Assembly (NCBI GenBank): GCA_045598845.1
Contig: JAZRUY010000213.1
Coordinates: forward strand, 1-8,646
DNA length: 8,646 nucleotides
Direction: 5' to 3'
Source of the DNA: JAZRUY01 sp045598845
Lineage (GTDB): Bacteria > Verrucomicrobiota > Lentisphaeria > Victivallales > Victivallaceae
Made by a program: the position numbers and the translations under genes. Shown piece after piece: positions 1 through 7,445 of the stretch. The notes below the pieces were generated by a model. The model searched no databases. It saw only the letters and a list, made by a program, of their open reading frames with translations, and was not told where the DNA came from. Each line of letters opens with the position of its first letter. Position 1 is the first letter of the stretch.

Positions 1-236
1 GCAAGACCGCGGTTGCGCGCCGCCCCTGCCCCGCGATGACCGGTGGAAACACAGATGAAACGCGGATCTCTGTCCGCATAAGAACGGCAAATCTCCGCGG
101 AACCGTCGGTGCTGCCGTCATCGCACAGAATACATTCCCAATCGGTAAAAGTCTGGGCGATGCAACTGTCGAGACAACCCGGCAGATAAGCGGCGGTGTT
201 ATAAACCGGAATGATAATTGAAAGTTCCGGAATCAT
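1..236 (-). CDS. GT2 family glycosyltransferase, N-terminal part (runs off the window)
   Basis: Only the first 78 residues are inside the window; the gene continues past base 1. The reverse-strand reading begins MIPELSIIIPVYN, the first beta strand and loop of GT-A fold family 2 glycosyltransferases. The nucleotide-binding motif CDDGSTDGS follows at residues 38-46, and HRGAGAARNRGL at 67-78 matches the family's usual G-x-x-x-ARN-x-G-L segment. Such enzymes transfer a sugar from a nucleotide-sugar donor to a lipid-linked acceptor on the cytoplasmic face of the membrane. The donor cannot be read from this fragment. The ATG (236-234) overlaps the TGA of the upstream Stealth gene as ATGA, implying translational coupling. 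Only a weak GAG lies 8 bases before the start. Family assignment is secure; specificity is unknown. Confidence 0.93.
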   Translation of the reverse strand, partial: MIPELSIIIPVYNTAAYLPGCLDSCIAQTFTDWECILCDDGSTDGSAEICRSYADRDPRFICVSTGHRGAGAARNRGL

Positions 237-1267
237 TTTTCAAACTCGCATTTTTCAGGAAAAAGATTCTCCAGAAACGATTGTATGCGCTGTAAATAAG
301 AGCGGGTGCAGCGCGCCCCGTCGTAAACACAGAACTGATAGGGGCGCAGCCAGTGCGACATACGGTCCATATTTCTTTCGTTGTCGACAATCTGGAATTC
401 ATACGGAAAGCGGAGGAATTTAAGATAACGCTCATACCGCCGCCGCATAATCAGCGTATTGCGCCCGCGTATATTGTCCACCAACGCCACAATATGACGG
501 TCGAGGTCGGCGGCGGAACGGAAACGCGAGGCCACAGTGGAAGCGATGCCGTCTTTAAGCCACGGTTCACTCATAACGCTTAAAAAGTTACTTTTAAGAT
601 ACGGATCAAAACCGTGATACGGAACATTGGCATAAAGGATGCCGAAACGGTCGTATATAATCTTGTTGATGCGCAGCATCCACTGAAACCAGGGTATTTC
701 GGCATAAGATTCATACAGCACGCGGTAAACTTCATCCGCATACCAGCGCCGGTGCCGCTGAAACATACGGTTTTCCCACACCCGGACCACCGGTTTTCCG
801 TCCGGCATAAAGAAAAAAGAAGGGCTGACCGGCCGATGGAAAAAGAAATCATCGTTGCCGTAAATAAAATGTTCGGACAAGCCGGGAATAAAGGGCAGAC
901 GCCATTCGATGGATTCGGAATTAAAAGTAGGCAGCACAGATAAATCATCGTAAATTTCAGTATGGTCGACCAGCGAAATCTTCGGGTGGGACAGATTCAG
1001 GAAATCCGGCGTCTGACGGTCGGTAACGATATAAATATGATTGATCCACGGAGCGAACGCGGCGACACTGCGCAAGGAATATTTCAATTCATCGTGATTA
1101 TCATACCTGCCGCATAAAGCATCCTCCACCAGTGAATTTTCCTGCGCTTTCAGATACGGTTTTCTGCGCTCCAGCCATGCCGGGTCGGCACCGTCGACCC
1201 AGGCATAAACTAAATCTACCGGAAAACCGCAATGCCGGTCCGGTTGTTCAAAATAGTGCATCAGCAT
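233..1267 (-). CDS. Stealth-family capsular polysaccharide phosphotransferase
   Basis: This 344-residue protein has the conserved regions of the Stealth family, which includes bacterial capsule hexose-1-phosphate transferases and is related to eukaryotic GlcNAc-1-phosphotransferase. CR1 is VDLVYAWVDGADPAW at residues 17-31. CR2 runs from about 54 to 143: it opens with RYDNHDELKYSLRS, continues with APWINHIYIVTD (72-83), and closes with the acidic motif YGNDDFFF (136-143). A CR3-like PYHGFDPYLKS follows in the second half. Known members transfer a sugar-1-phosphate from a nucleotide sugar to make phosphodiester-linked glycans. No signal peptide or membrane segment is evident, so it is probably cytoplasmic or membrane-associated. 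The ATG at 1267 overlaps the preceding gene by 7 bases. An in-frame ATG at 1261 is also possible, since GGAG lies 4 bases before the first and 10 before the second. The sugar transferred is unknown. Confidence 0.93.
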   Translation of the reverse strand: MLMHYFEQPDRHCGFPVDLVYAWVDGADPAWLERRKPYLKAQENSLVEDALCGRYDNHDELKYSLRSVAAFAPWINHIYIVTDRQTPDFLNLSHPKISLVDHTEIYDDLSVLPTFNSESIEWRLPFIPGLSEHFIYGNDDFFFHRPVSPSFFFMPDGKPVVRVWENRMFQRHRRWYADEVYRVLYESYAEIPWFQWMLRINKIIYDRFGILYANVPYHGFDPYLKSNFLSVMSEPWLKDGIASTVASRFRSAADLDRHIVALVDNIRGRNTLIMRRRYERYLKFLRFPYEFQIVDNERNMDRMSHWLRPYQFCVYDGARCTRSYLQRIQSFLENLFPEKCEFEK

Positions 1268-3015
1268 TTTTCTCCGCCTTCTTTGAAAAAGAAATAAAAC
1301 GGCAGCAGTCCCAGCATGGAAGCGCTGAAAACATGGGTTTCAAAAAGTCCGGCGAACAGCATCGCCAGCCAGACCGGCAACAACCGGTAAGCGTATCTGA
1401 AATAACGCCGGTATGCGGCGAAAGCCAAGCCGGCATAAGTTATAACTCCAATCAAACCGCATTTAAAAAACAAAGCCAAACCGGCATTGTCAAGCACGGC
1501 ATCGCCGTCAACCGGCAAACGGCCGCAAACAATCTCACGCATGCCGGATATTTTCGACAGCCATAAAGTCCAGAATTCCAGCCTTTCATTAAAAATGCTC
1601 CGGAGCAACCGGCAATCAAGCAAGCAGAAAAGCACGGCAAACAGCAGCGGCAGAAACAGCAATACAGGAATAACGCGGAACAATACGCGCCGTATGAAAC
1701 GGGGCAGCCAGGCGGCGCAGCCCAATACCGCCAATGCGATGGAATAACATCTGCCGCCGGACAAAAACACTACCGCGGCCGACAAAGGAAGCAGATAAAA
1801 AATCATCCGGCGGCGGCGGACCGACGCGCAATAAGAGAATACGGCGATATGAAAGACAAAAAGGGAAATAAAATTTGTACTGATAAACCCGAAATTGCAG
1901 AATACGCCGGAAGCAAGTTTTTTCGTTTCAATCATGTCGACAGGAATAAATTTCAATGCCGCCAAAGCGCACCATGCAGATAAGGATGTCAGCATGGAAA
2001 CGGCATTGCAGACCGAAAAACACCGGAACGGGAATCCGGACATCACCCATCCCAGAACCACACACCATAAAAAAGAAAAATTACCGGGCGATGCGATGCA
2101 GATGACAGCGCCGGAAAATAAAGCCGCCCAAAATTTACGCTCCGGCCGGCGGCGGAGAATCAACCGCACCGCCAATGCCGCGCTTACGAGAAAAAGCATC
2201 ATCCAGGTAAGTCTTCCGGAATTATATTCTCCCGCATTGAGCACGCCTCGAAGATTCTGACACCAGGTCAGTAAAAAGCACCAGAGCAGTATCAGTAAAT
2301 CAGGATGTTTAAAACAGCGGCGGACGGAATTATAGAGCCGTTCTCCGGTCAGGCGGCGCAAATGATATCCGGCCCGCGAGGCCGGTGAAGCCCAGCTGGC
2401 GCGATAATGATGAATCGAATAAGTGTTATCCGTAAGATGAAGCGAACCGTCGCGGAAAGATTTCGGGCAGAAATATTCCGTCGGATAAGCGGTCATGCCG
2501 CTGAAAGTCTGGATTTCTCCGGCGCGCGCCGGAGAAAAACCGAAACCGGCAAAAACGGGCTGCTGCAACTCGGTGTTGGTGGTCAGTTTTTCCCGGCCGC
2601 CGGAATCAAGAAAAGAAAGTCCGCCGTAAGATTTCAGCAATGCGGAGATCACCGGATGGTGAGGCACGGCGCCGATACCGAGTCCGGAATTGATTTGACA
2701 ATCTTCCACACCGCAAAATCCGTCATGCGACAAAAGCGCATCCGGGGATTTGATCAACTCCACATCCGTGTCGAAATAAATTCCCCCGTATTTTTCCAGC
2801 ACCGCGTATCTGGCATAATCGGACAGAAAAGCCCACCTGCCCCGCGAAAGCGCTTCGGAAGCATAACGGTTGCCGGAAAAATCAAAATCGTTTTCCGTCC
2901 AGCACATGATTTTGTAATCAGGACAATATTTCCGCCATGACCGGATACACTTCCGCTCCAAAGCGGAAGGTTTTTTACCGCCGAACCGGCAACAGTGGAT
3001 TATTTTCGGTATCAT
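1261..3015 (-). CDS. GT32 glycosyltransferase fused to a Wzy-like O-antigen polymerase
   Basis: This 584-residue protein has two parts. Residues 1 to about 225 are a GT32 (Gly_transf_sug) domain: MIPKIIHCCRFGG at the start, then GRWAFLSDYARYAVLEKYGG, then the metal-binding DxD in GGIYFDTDVE (DTD at 82-84), and HHYRASW at 202-208 where solo GT32 enzymes normally finish. From about residue 240 to the end it is a polytopic membrane protein resembling Wzy polysaccharide polymerases: NFGF..TNF in a helix, SGGRCYS near a loop, the FNERLEFWTLWLSK segment, LDNAGLALFFKCGLIG, and a final FETHVFSASMLG helix. No Met, GTG or TTG start lies between the last GT32 motif and the first polymerase helix, so the fusion looks genuine. 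An in-frame TTG at 3021 is possible, but ATG 3015 gives the classic GT32 N-terminus and sits 10 bases after GGGAG. The protein has 25 cysteines. Confidence 0.88.
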   Translation of the reverse strand: MIPKIIHCCRFGGKKPSALERKCIRSWRKYCPDYKIMCWTENDFDFSGNRYASEALSRGRWAFLSDYARYAVLEKYGGIYFDTDVELIKSPDALLSHDGFCGVEDCQINSGLGIGAVPHHPVISALLKSYGGLSFLDSGGREKLTTNTELQQPVFAGFGFSPARAGEIQTFSGMTAYPTEYFCPKSFRDGSLHLTDNTYSIHHYRASWASPASRAGYHLRRLTGERLYNSVRRCFKHPDLLILLWCFLLTWCQNLRGVLNAGEYNSGRLTWMMLFLVSAALAVRLILRRRPERKFWAALFSGAVICIASPGNFSFLWCVVLGWVMSGFPFRCFSVCNAVSMLTSLSAWCALAALKFIPVDMIETKKLASGVFCNFGFISTNFISLFVFHIAVFSYCASVRRRRMIFYLLPLSAAVVFLSGGRCYSIALAVLGCAAWLPRFIRRVLFRVIPVLLFLPLLFAVLFCLLDCRLLRSIFNERLEFWTLWLSKISGMREIVCGRLPVDGDAVLDNAGLALFFKCGLIGVITYAGLAFAAYRRYFRYAYRLLPVWLAMLFAGLFETHVFSASMLGLLPFYFFFKEGGEKC

Positions 3016-3021
3016 ATTCAA

Positions 3022-4449
3022 TCATCTCCCGCGGACTGATTTAGCGAGCAGAACCGTGTATCCGAGATGCCGGAACACTTTGGAATCATGCCAGAAAACA
3101 AATATTTCGCAGGAAATAACCGCAATATAAAAAATCAGGCGCAGCACCGCCGACACCGGGACGAAAGGAAGCGCGGCGACAACGGCATAACCGGAAATAA
3201 CCGCGAGTTTTTTCGCGATGCCGGTAAAACGGACTATTTTGCGCGCCAGCAGACAACGGAAAAAAAACTGCCCAGCCATGGTTATGCACAAAGCGAACAC
3301 CGCCCCCCATATGCCGAATCCGGGTATCAGAAGAAAATTCAGGACCACCGCCATAACCGCGGCAGCAAGGGTGCTGTACAAAAAATAAACGCTCCGTCCG
3401 GAGGCGGTGAATACAGAACCGATAAACCCTGTCAGAATGGAGAAAAGAACACTCAGCAGCAACATCGGGATGAACACGGATATACCATGGTATTCCCGCC
3501 CGGGCAGCAACGGGACATAATAGGGCGCGCCGACGGCCAGGATACAACACAAAAGAGTGAAAAATTCCAGCAGCAGCGTGCCGATACGGTTGAAATAACG
3601 GGAAAATCCTGGATTGCGGAATTCGTTTACCGCGGAAATCTGCCACGAATTGAACAAAATGCCCCAGACGGAATCCAGCAGAAGCGGAATTTTATTGGCG
3701 ACGGCGAGCAACCCCACTTCAGCAAGCGAATACCATTTTTCCAGAAGCGGCCGGTTAAGCGAAGTCAGCAGCATCCACAAAACCGCGTGAGGGATAAGCG
3801 GCAGCGAAAAACGCAGCATGGTTTTCAAAGTGTTTCCGAATTCCCGCGGCCAGGCAAACAATGGACCACTTCCCACCGATATCAGAATATAGACAACGGC
3901 GGTCAAGTATCCGGCCGCAACCGCAGTAAGGTAACCGCGTATTCCGAAACGCGGGATCAGCAGCAGCGCTCCGGCGACAGTACCGGCGGTGTACAGCATC
4001 CCGGAAACGGAATACACCGACAAACGGCCGCAGCCGCGGCAAAACTCCTGAAGCAGCAGAAACAATCCGGAACAAGCCGTGATGCCGGCAAGCCAAATCC
4101 AGTAACCAGCGAAAAAACCGGAAGGGGAAGAAAAGCCGGAAACCAGATATAAAACAACCGTCAGCAATACACTCTGCAACAGGGAAAAAAGCAGTGCGGA
4201 AGTAAAAAGTTCCGCCCGGCGGCGGACGGACGCACCGGCCATATGAAAGAAAACCGCGTCTTCCAGTTTGCATCCGGTCAGGCAAACCAGAACCGAAGCG
4301 TAAACTGTAATCAAATCCTTGATACCGTATTCACCCGGCGTAAGATAGGCGGTAAAAAACGGCAGGAGCAGAAACTGCATGAAACGGCTGCCGAAACTGC
4401 CGATAAAAATCCAGGCGGTATTTTTCAGCAATACGGCATATTTGTTCAT
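3022..4449 (-). CDS. Wzx-type polysaccharide flippase (MOP superfamily)
   Basis: This 475-residue hydrophobic protein is laid out as roughly 12 or more membrane helices separated by short loops. The N-terminus (NTAWIFIGSFGSRFMQFLLLPF, followed by TPGEYGIKDL) is the typical opening of Polysacc_synt family transporters. Later segments RFSLPLIPHAVLWMLLTSLNR and YSLAEVGLLAVANKIPLLLD match the second-half signature of these proteins. Wzx flips undecaprenyl-diphosphate-linked repeat units across the inner membrane. Its place between glf and the polymerase fusion fits that role. The ATG lies 21 bases after the glf stop with only a weak GGTG as ribosome site, so translation may depend on the upstream gene. 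The stop (3024-3022) is 6 bases before the next ATG. The substrate cannot be read from sequence. MATE-type drug export is unlikely given the context. Confidence 0.93.
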   Translation of the reverse strand: MNKYAVLLKNTAWIFIGSFGSRFMQFLLLPFFTAYLTPGEYGIKDLITVYASVLVCLTGCKLEDAVFFHMAGASVRRRAELFTSALLFSLLQSVLLTVVLYLVSGFSSPSGFFAGYWIWLAGITACSGLFLLLQEFCRGCGRLSVYSVSGMLYTAGTVAGALLLIPRFGIRGYLTAVAAGYLTAVVYILISVGSGPLFAWPREFGNTLKTMLRFSLPLIPHAVLWMLLTSLNRPLLEKWYSLAEVGLLAVANKIPLLLDSVWGILFNSWQISAVNEFRNPGFSRYFNRIGTLLLEFFTLLCCILAVGAPYYVPLLPGREYHGISVFIPMLLLSVLFSILTGFIGSVFTASGRSVYFLYSTLAAAVMAVVLNFLLIPGFGIWGAVFALCITMAGQFFFRCLLARKIVRFTGIAKKLAVISGYAVVAALPFVPVSAVLRLIFYIAVISCEIFVFWHDSKVFRHLGYTVLLAKSVRGR

Positions 4450-4470
4450 AGTCGCACCATCGAAGACGGT

Positions 4471-5646
4471 TTATCCTGAATACGCTCTTTTAATTACGGC
4501 ATAAAGATCCAAAGCGCGGCGCACCGCCTGATCCATATTCAAATACTCATAACCGCCCAAACGCCCGGCGAAATAAATCCGGCCGCGCTTTTCAGCCTCG
4601 GCGCGGTACCGGCGGTATTTCTCCAGACTGGCCGGATCTCCGGCCGGATATGCCGGTTCAGCGTCAGCGCCGCAGGAATATTCTCTTGATACAATCGTCA
4701 GCGGGAGATCCGTGATCCGTTGATTTTCAGGATGATAATGTTTGAACTCATGCACCCGGATATACGGGATGTCCGGTTCAGGATAATTTATCACGGCGGC
4801 ACTCTGACAAACTTTCTGTTTCAAGCGGAAAGAATCGAATTTAACACCGCGCCAGCCCAGCCGTCCCAATCGGCATTGAAAAAAATCATCCGGAGCGCCG
4901 GTATAAATCACCGTGCAATCAGGCGGAACTTCGTTTTTGATATCCTCCCAGGACACACCGGTGCGGACACTGATACGCTGATCATTCAGCATGGTGCGGA
5001 AAATCTCTCCGTAACCGTGCAAAGGAACACCTTGATATATATCGGGAAAATACCCGGAATCAGTATTGAAACGGACCGGCAGTCTGGAAAACACCCCGGC
5101 AGGAAGAGAATCGTAGAATTCTCCCCACTGTTTCCGGCTGTAAGGAGCGAAAAAAGCATTGAACAGTCCGGCTCCGATTCCGGATATGCCTTTTTTTTCA
5201 AAAGCGGTCTGTCCCTCCGGCCGCGATGCGGCTATTTCACCGGCGATAAACCTTTCCGCTTCCTCCGTAGTGAAATCACGGTTATAAAAAGCATTAATCG
5301 TATCAAGATTGACCGGCAACGGATACAACCGGCCGCCGACTGAAGAAAAAACCCGGTGCCGATAGCCGTTAAACCCGCCGAAACGATTGACATAGGACCA
5401 TACCTCTTGATCGGAAGTATGGAAAATATGGGAACCGTAGCGGTGCACATCAATACCGGTTTCCGAATCAATTTCGGAAAAAGACAACCCGCCTATATGC
5501 GGACGTTTATCAATCACCAGCACATCACAATGCAAATCCGATGCGATACACTCAGCGACAACCGAGCCCGTCCATCCGCAACCGACCACCAGAAATTTCA
5601 AACCGGACAGACTTCCGGCGTGTTTTTCCTTCAAACCGTTTCCCAT
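4471..5646 (-). CDS. glf: UDP-galactopyranose mutase
   Basis: This flavoenzyme converts UDP-galactopyranose to UDP-galactofuranose, the donor for galactofuranose in surface glycans. At 391 residues from this start it is near the usual family length of 370-390. The FAD-binding GxGxxG is GCGWTG at 22-27, followed by DKRPHIGG at 46-53. Further hallmarks are VHRYGSHIFHT, YSRKQWG with its conserved tryptophan, RLPVRFNTDSGYFPDIYQG, VIYTGAPDDFF, and the C-terminal AGRLGGYEYLNMDQ. The open frame extends upstream to a TTG at 5793, but those 49 extra residues look like translated leader and lack family similarity. ATG 5646 is therefore preferred despite a poor ribosome site. A TTG at 5601, immediately before KFLVVG, is a further alternative. 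It is the first gene of the polysaccharide group, with a 158-base leader upstream and wzx 21 bases downstream. Confidence 0.95.
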   Translation of the reverse strand: MGNGLKEKHAGSLSGLKFLVVGCGWTGSVVAECIASDLHCDVLVIDKRPHIGGLSFSEIDSETGIDVHRYGSHIFHTSDQEVWSYVNRFGGFNGYRHRVFSSVGGRLYPLPVNLDTINAFYNRDFTTEEAERFIAGEIAASRPEGQTAFEKKGISGIGAGLFNAFFAPYSRKQWGEFYDSLPAGVFSRLPVRFNTDSGYFPDIYQGVPLHGYGEIFRTMLNDQRISVRTGVSWEDIKNEVPPDCTVIYTGAPDDFFQCRLGRLGWRGVKFDSFRLKQKVCQSAAVINYPEPDIPYIRVHEFKHYHPENQRITDLPLTIVSREYSCGADAEPAYPAGDPASLEKYRRYRAEAEKRGRIYFAGRLGGYEYLNMDQAVRRALDLYAVIKRAYSG

Positions 5647-5804
5647 AAAAGACTGAAATAAAAAACGATACCGACAACTGACAACGCAAACAACAAAGCG
5701 GAATACCGTAAACGCATGGCGGAGCCGCCGTTTCAAAAGAAAAACCGCATCCGCAACATTCTCAAAAATAATGCAATAACCGATTTTTTTCAAGGAGAAC
5801 CGAC
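5647..5804 (-). promoter_or_regulatory. AT-rich leader before glf
   Basis: This 158-base stretch separates the radical SAM gene from glf and is the largest gap in the leftward series. It is visibly more AT-rich than the genes on either side. It contains a possible promoter (listed separately) and a short palindrome GGCGGCTCCGCC near 5724-5735, too small to act as a convincing terminator. No terminator for the upstream gene is evident, so read-through into glf remains possible. Although the glf frame stays open across it, the translated sequence does not resemble the mutase family. Confidence 0.5.
5765..5793 (-). promoter_or_regulatory. candidate promoter for the polysaccharide operon
   Basis: On the minus strand, TTGAAA (5793-5788) is followed after 17 bases by TATTTT (5770-5765). 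That is 5 of 6 and 4 of 6 matches to the sigma70 consensus. Transcription would start near 5758, giving a leader of about 110 bases before glf. The AT-rich setting makes chance matches likely, so this is tentative. Confidence 0.35.
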
Positions 5805-6734
5805 TTATACGCCGGTTCCGTCGAAAGAAGGTATGAATTCCCCGCCGGCGGAATCGCCGTCCTGTAAAAATCCGTCTTCAATGCCGGAATCGAACAGATA
5901 CCGCTCCAGTTCGGCATATTCGGCTTCGGAAACCCGGCGGTTCAGTTCCGGACACGCTCCTTTAAGCACGGCGCCGCAGGGCAGATACTGATGCATCAGA
6001 CTGAACATGACCTCGCCGGGGCGGAAACGCCGCGCCACATAATCGATGACCCGTTTGGAATTTTCCACCGCGCCGGGAAGAACAAGATGACGGATAAGCA
6101 CGCCTTTTTCCAGCATACCGGAGGAATTCAGGCGGAACGGACCGGTCTGCCGGTACATTTCATCAATCGCGGCAACCGCGGTGGAAAAATAATCCGGCGC
6201 TCCGCTGTAACGCTCCGCCAGCGCGTCATCGGAATATTTCAAATCCGGCAGCCAGATATCCACCCGGCCGGAAAGACGGCGCAATGAGGCGACAGAATCG
6301 TATCCGTTACAGTTATATACCACCGGAACCGGCGGTTTTTCCGCCAGACTGAGCAATACCGCCTCGGTGTAGTGCGCCGGAGTGACCAGATTTATATTGT
6401 GCGCTCCCGCGGCAATGAGTTCAGAATAAATCTCCCGCAGCCGGGCGACCGATATTTCACGGCCGGCCACGCCGCTGCTGATGCCGTAATTCTGGCAGAA
6501 AACACAATGCAGATTGCAGCCGCTGAAAAAAACCGCGCCGGAACCGCGCGTACCGCTGATTACCGGCTCCTCCCAGAAATGCAGCCCGGCGCGCGCCACG
6601 GACGGAAGCATGGCGGAACGGCACCGGCCGGCCGGACCGCCGGATAACCTGGAAAGCGGACGGGCGGCCCCGCAGGCATGCGGGCATGCGGAACAGGAAA
6701 CGCATGATAACAGCTTTTCTTCGGCGGAGGACAT
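5805..6734 (-). CDS. PflX-type radical SAM protein (pyruvate formate-lyase activase-like)
   Basis: This 309-residue protein has the radical SAM CxxxCxxC cluster motif: C73, C77 and C80 in SGCNLHCVFCQN. The surrounding pattern is that of COG1313 (PflX): an N-terminal cysteine group (C11, C14, C17, C21) with CPHACGAARP, then GPAGRC (C38), LHFWEEPVISG, and GSGAVFFSGC. Members bind a [4Fe-4S] cluster and use S-adenosylmethionine. They resemble glycyl-radical activases, but their substrates are not established. The frame is open upstream to 6842, overlapping the SDR gene. ATG 6734 is preferred because it begins just before the conserved cysteine region and lies 7 bases after the SDR stop. No strong ribosome site is seen, suggesting coupling to the SDR gene. 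No glycyl-radical enzyme is visible nearby, so activation of pyruvate formate-lyase should not be assumed. Confidence 0.9.
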   Translation of the reverse strand: MSSAEEKLLSCVSCSACPHACGAARPLSRLSGGPAGRCRSAMLPSVARAGLHFWEEPVISGTRGSGAVFFSGCNLHCVFCQNYGISSGVAGREISVARLREIYSELIAAGAHNINLVTPAHYTEAVLLSLAEKPPVPVVYNCNGYDSVASLRRLSGRVDIWLPDLKYSDDALAERYSGAPDYFSTAVAAIDEMYRQTGPFRLNSSGMLEKGVLIRHLVLPGAVENSKRVIDYVARRFRPGEVMFSLMHQYLPCGAVLKGACPELNRRVSEAEYAELERYLFDSGIEDGFLQDGDSAGGEFIPSFDGTGV

Positions 6735-6741
6735 GAGACTT

Positions 6742-7428
6742 CTATTTTCCGAACGACAAATGAGCGCCGCAATCCACATTGATGATCTCGCCGGTAAGGC
6801 TGTCGCAGCGGCAGCAGAACAGCACGGTATCGGCAAGATCATCCAAAGACACCGGACGGCGCAGGGGAATACGCTTAAGCACAGAAGTCATGCCGGGGCC
6901 GGCGCAGTCGACGGGAGGCAAAACCGGGCCGGGAGCGACCGCGTTGAACCGGATACCGCGGCCGGCATAACGGGAGGCCAGCTCCAGAGTGGCATCGCGG
7001 AGGGCGCGGCGGGAAGCGATGTAGCCGCCGGTGACGGAGCCGTCGCCGATATCACAGTCGAGGATATTCACAGCGGTCTTGCCGCCGGCGGCGGCGAATG
7101 CCACGCACAACTCAACGGGGGCGATGCAGTTAATCCGGAAATAATCGGAATAGGATGCCCCGGCAAGCCGGTAGGCGGAGGCATTGTTGATCAGAATCCC
7201 GACCGGAGCGCCGCAGGACGAAAGCAACCTGCCGGCGGCATCCGGGACGGACAAATCGGCATAAACGGCGATGCCGCCGATTTCAGCCGCCAGCGCTTCG
7301 GCGGCACGGCGGGTGCAACGGTAATGCACGAACACTCTGGCTCCGGCGGCGGAAAAAGACCGGGCCAGATGAGCGCCCACCCGCACCGCCGCTCCCGTAA
7401 TCAGAACATTTTCACCCGCAATACGCAT
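6742..7428 (-). CDS. short-chain dehydrogenase/reductase, pteridine-reductase-like
   Basis: This 228-residue Rossmann-fold protein has the nucleotide-binding loop TGAAVRVG (11-18). That fits the TGxxxRxG form of pteridine reductases (PTR1, FolM) rather than the usual TGxxxGxG. VHYR at 34-37 suits NADPH binding, and ADLS (57-60) and NNASAY (81-86) are typical of the same subfamily. The region before the catalytic tyrosine reads NILD (121-124), where PTR1-type enzymes use Asp instead of Ser. The active-site motif is Y136-I-A-S-R140, so arginine replaces the normally invariant lysine. RFNAVAPGPVLPP near 159-171 and the C-terminal GEIINVDCG are standard. Reduction of dihydropterins or folates is a reasonable guess, but the K-to-R change makes activity uncertain. 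It is the first leftward gene behind a strong promoter, with a short leader and only a weak ribosome site. Confidence 0.9.
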   Translation of the reverse strand: MRIAGENVLITGAAVRVGAHLARSFSAAGARVFVHYRCTRRAAEALAAEIGGIAVYADLSVPDAAGRLLSSCGAPVGILINNASAYRLAGASYSDYFRINCIAPVELCVAFAAAGGKTAVNILDCDIGDGSVTGGYIASRRALRDATLELASRYAGRGIRFNAVAPGPVLPPVDCAGPGMTSVLKRIPLRRPVSLDDLADTVLFCCRCDSLTGEIINVDCGAHLSFGK

Positions 7429-7445
7429 GACCGTATGTGACTAAG

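Noticed and set aside
2407..2940. Plus-strand frame of 177 codons opposite the GT32 domain
   Set aside because: It is antisense to conserved GT32 motifs, with no ribosome site or recognisable protein features.
3067..4152. Long plus-strand frame of 361 codons opposite the flippase gene
   Set aside because: It is antisense to a clear Wzx gene, is rich in Gln, Arg and Gly, and has no recognisable motifs. It arises from codon bias of the minus-strand gene.
5724..5735. GGCGGCTCCGCC palindrome as a transcription terminator
   Set aside because: The stem is only 4-5 bases with almost no loop and has no following T-run on the minus strand.
5647..5793. N-terminal extension of UDP-galactopyranose mutase to a TTG at 5793
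   Set aside because: The 49 residues are unlike the family, there is no ribosome site before the TTG, and ATG 5646 gives normal length.
6735..6842. N-terminal extension of the radical SAM protein into the SDR gene
   Set aside because: It would overlap the conserved C-terminal end of the SDR gene; the next ATG at 6734 begins just before the conserved cysteine region.
6514..7440. Plus-strand frame of 308 codons opposite the SDR and radical SAM genes
   Set aside because: It spans two well-supported minus-strand genes, is Gly/Ala/Arg-rich and low in complexity, and has no domain signature.
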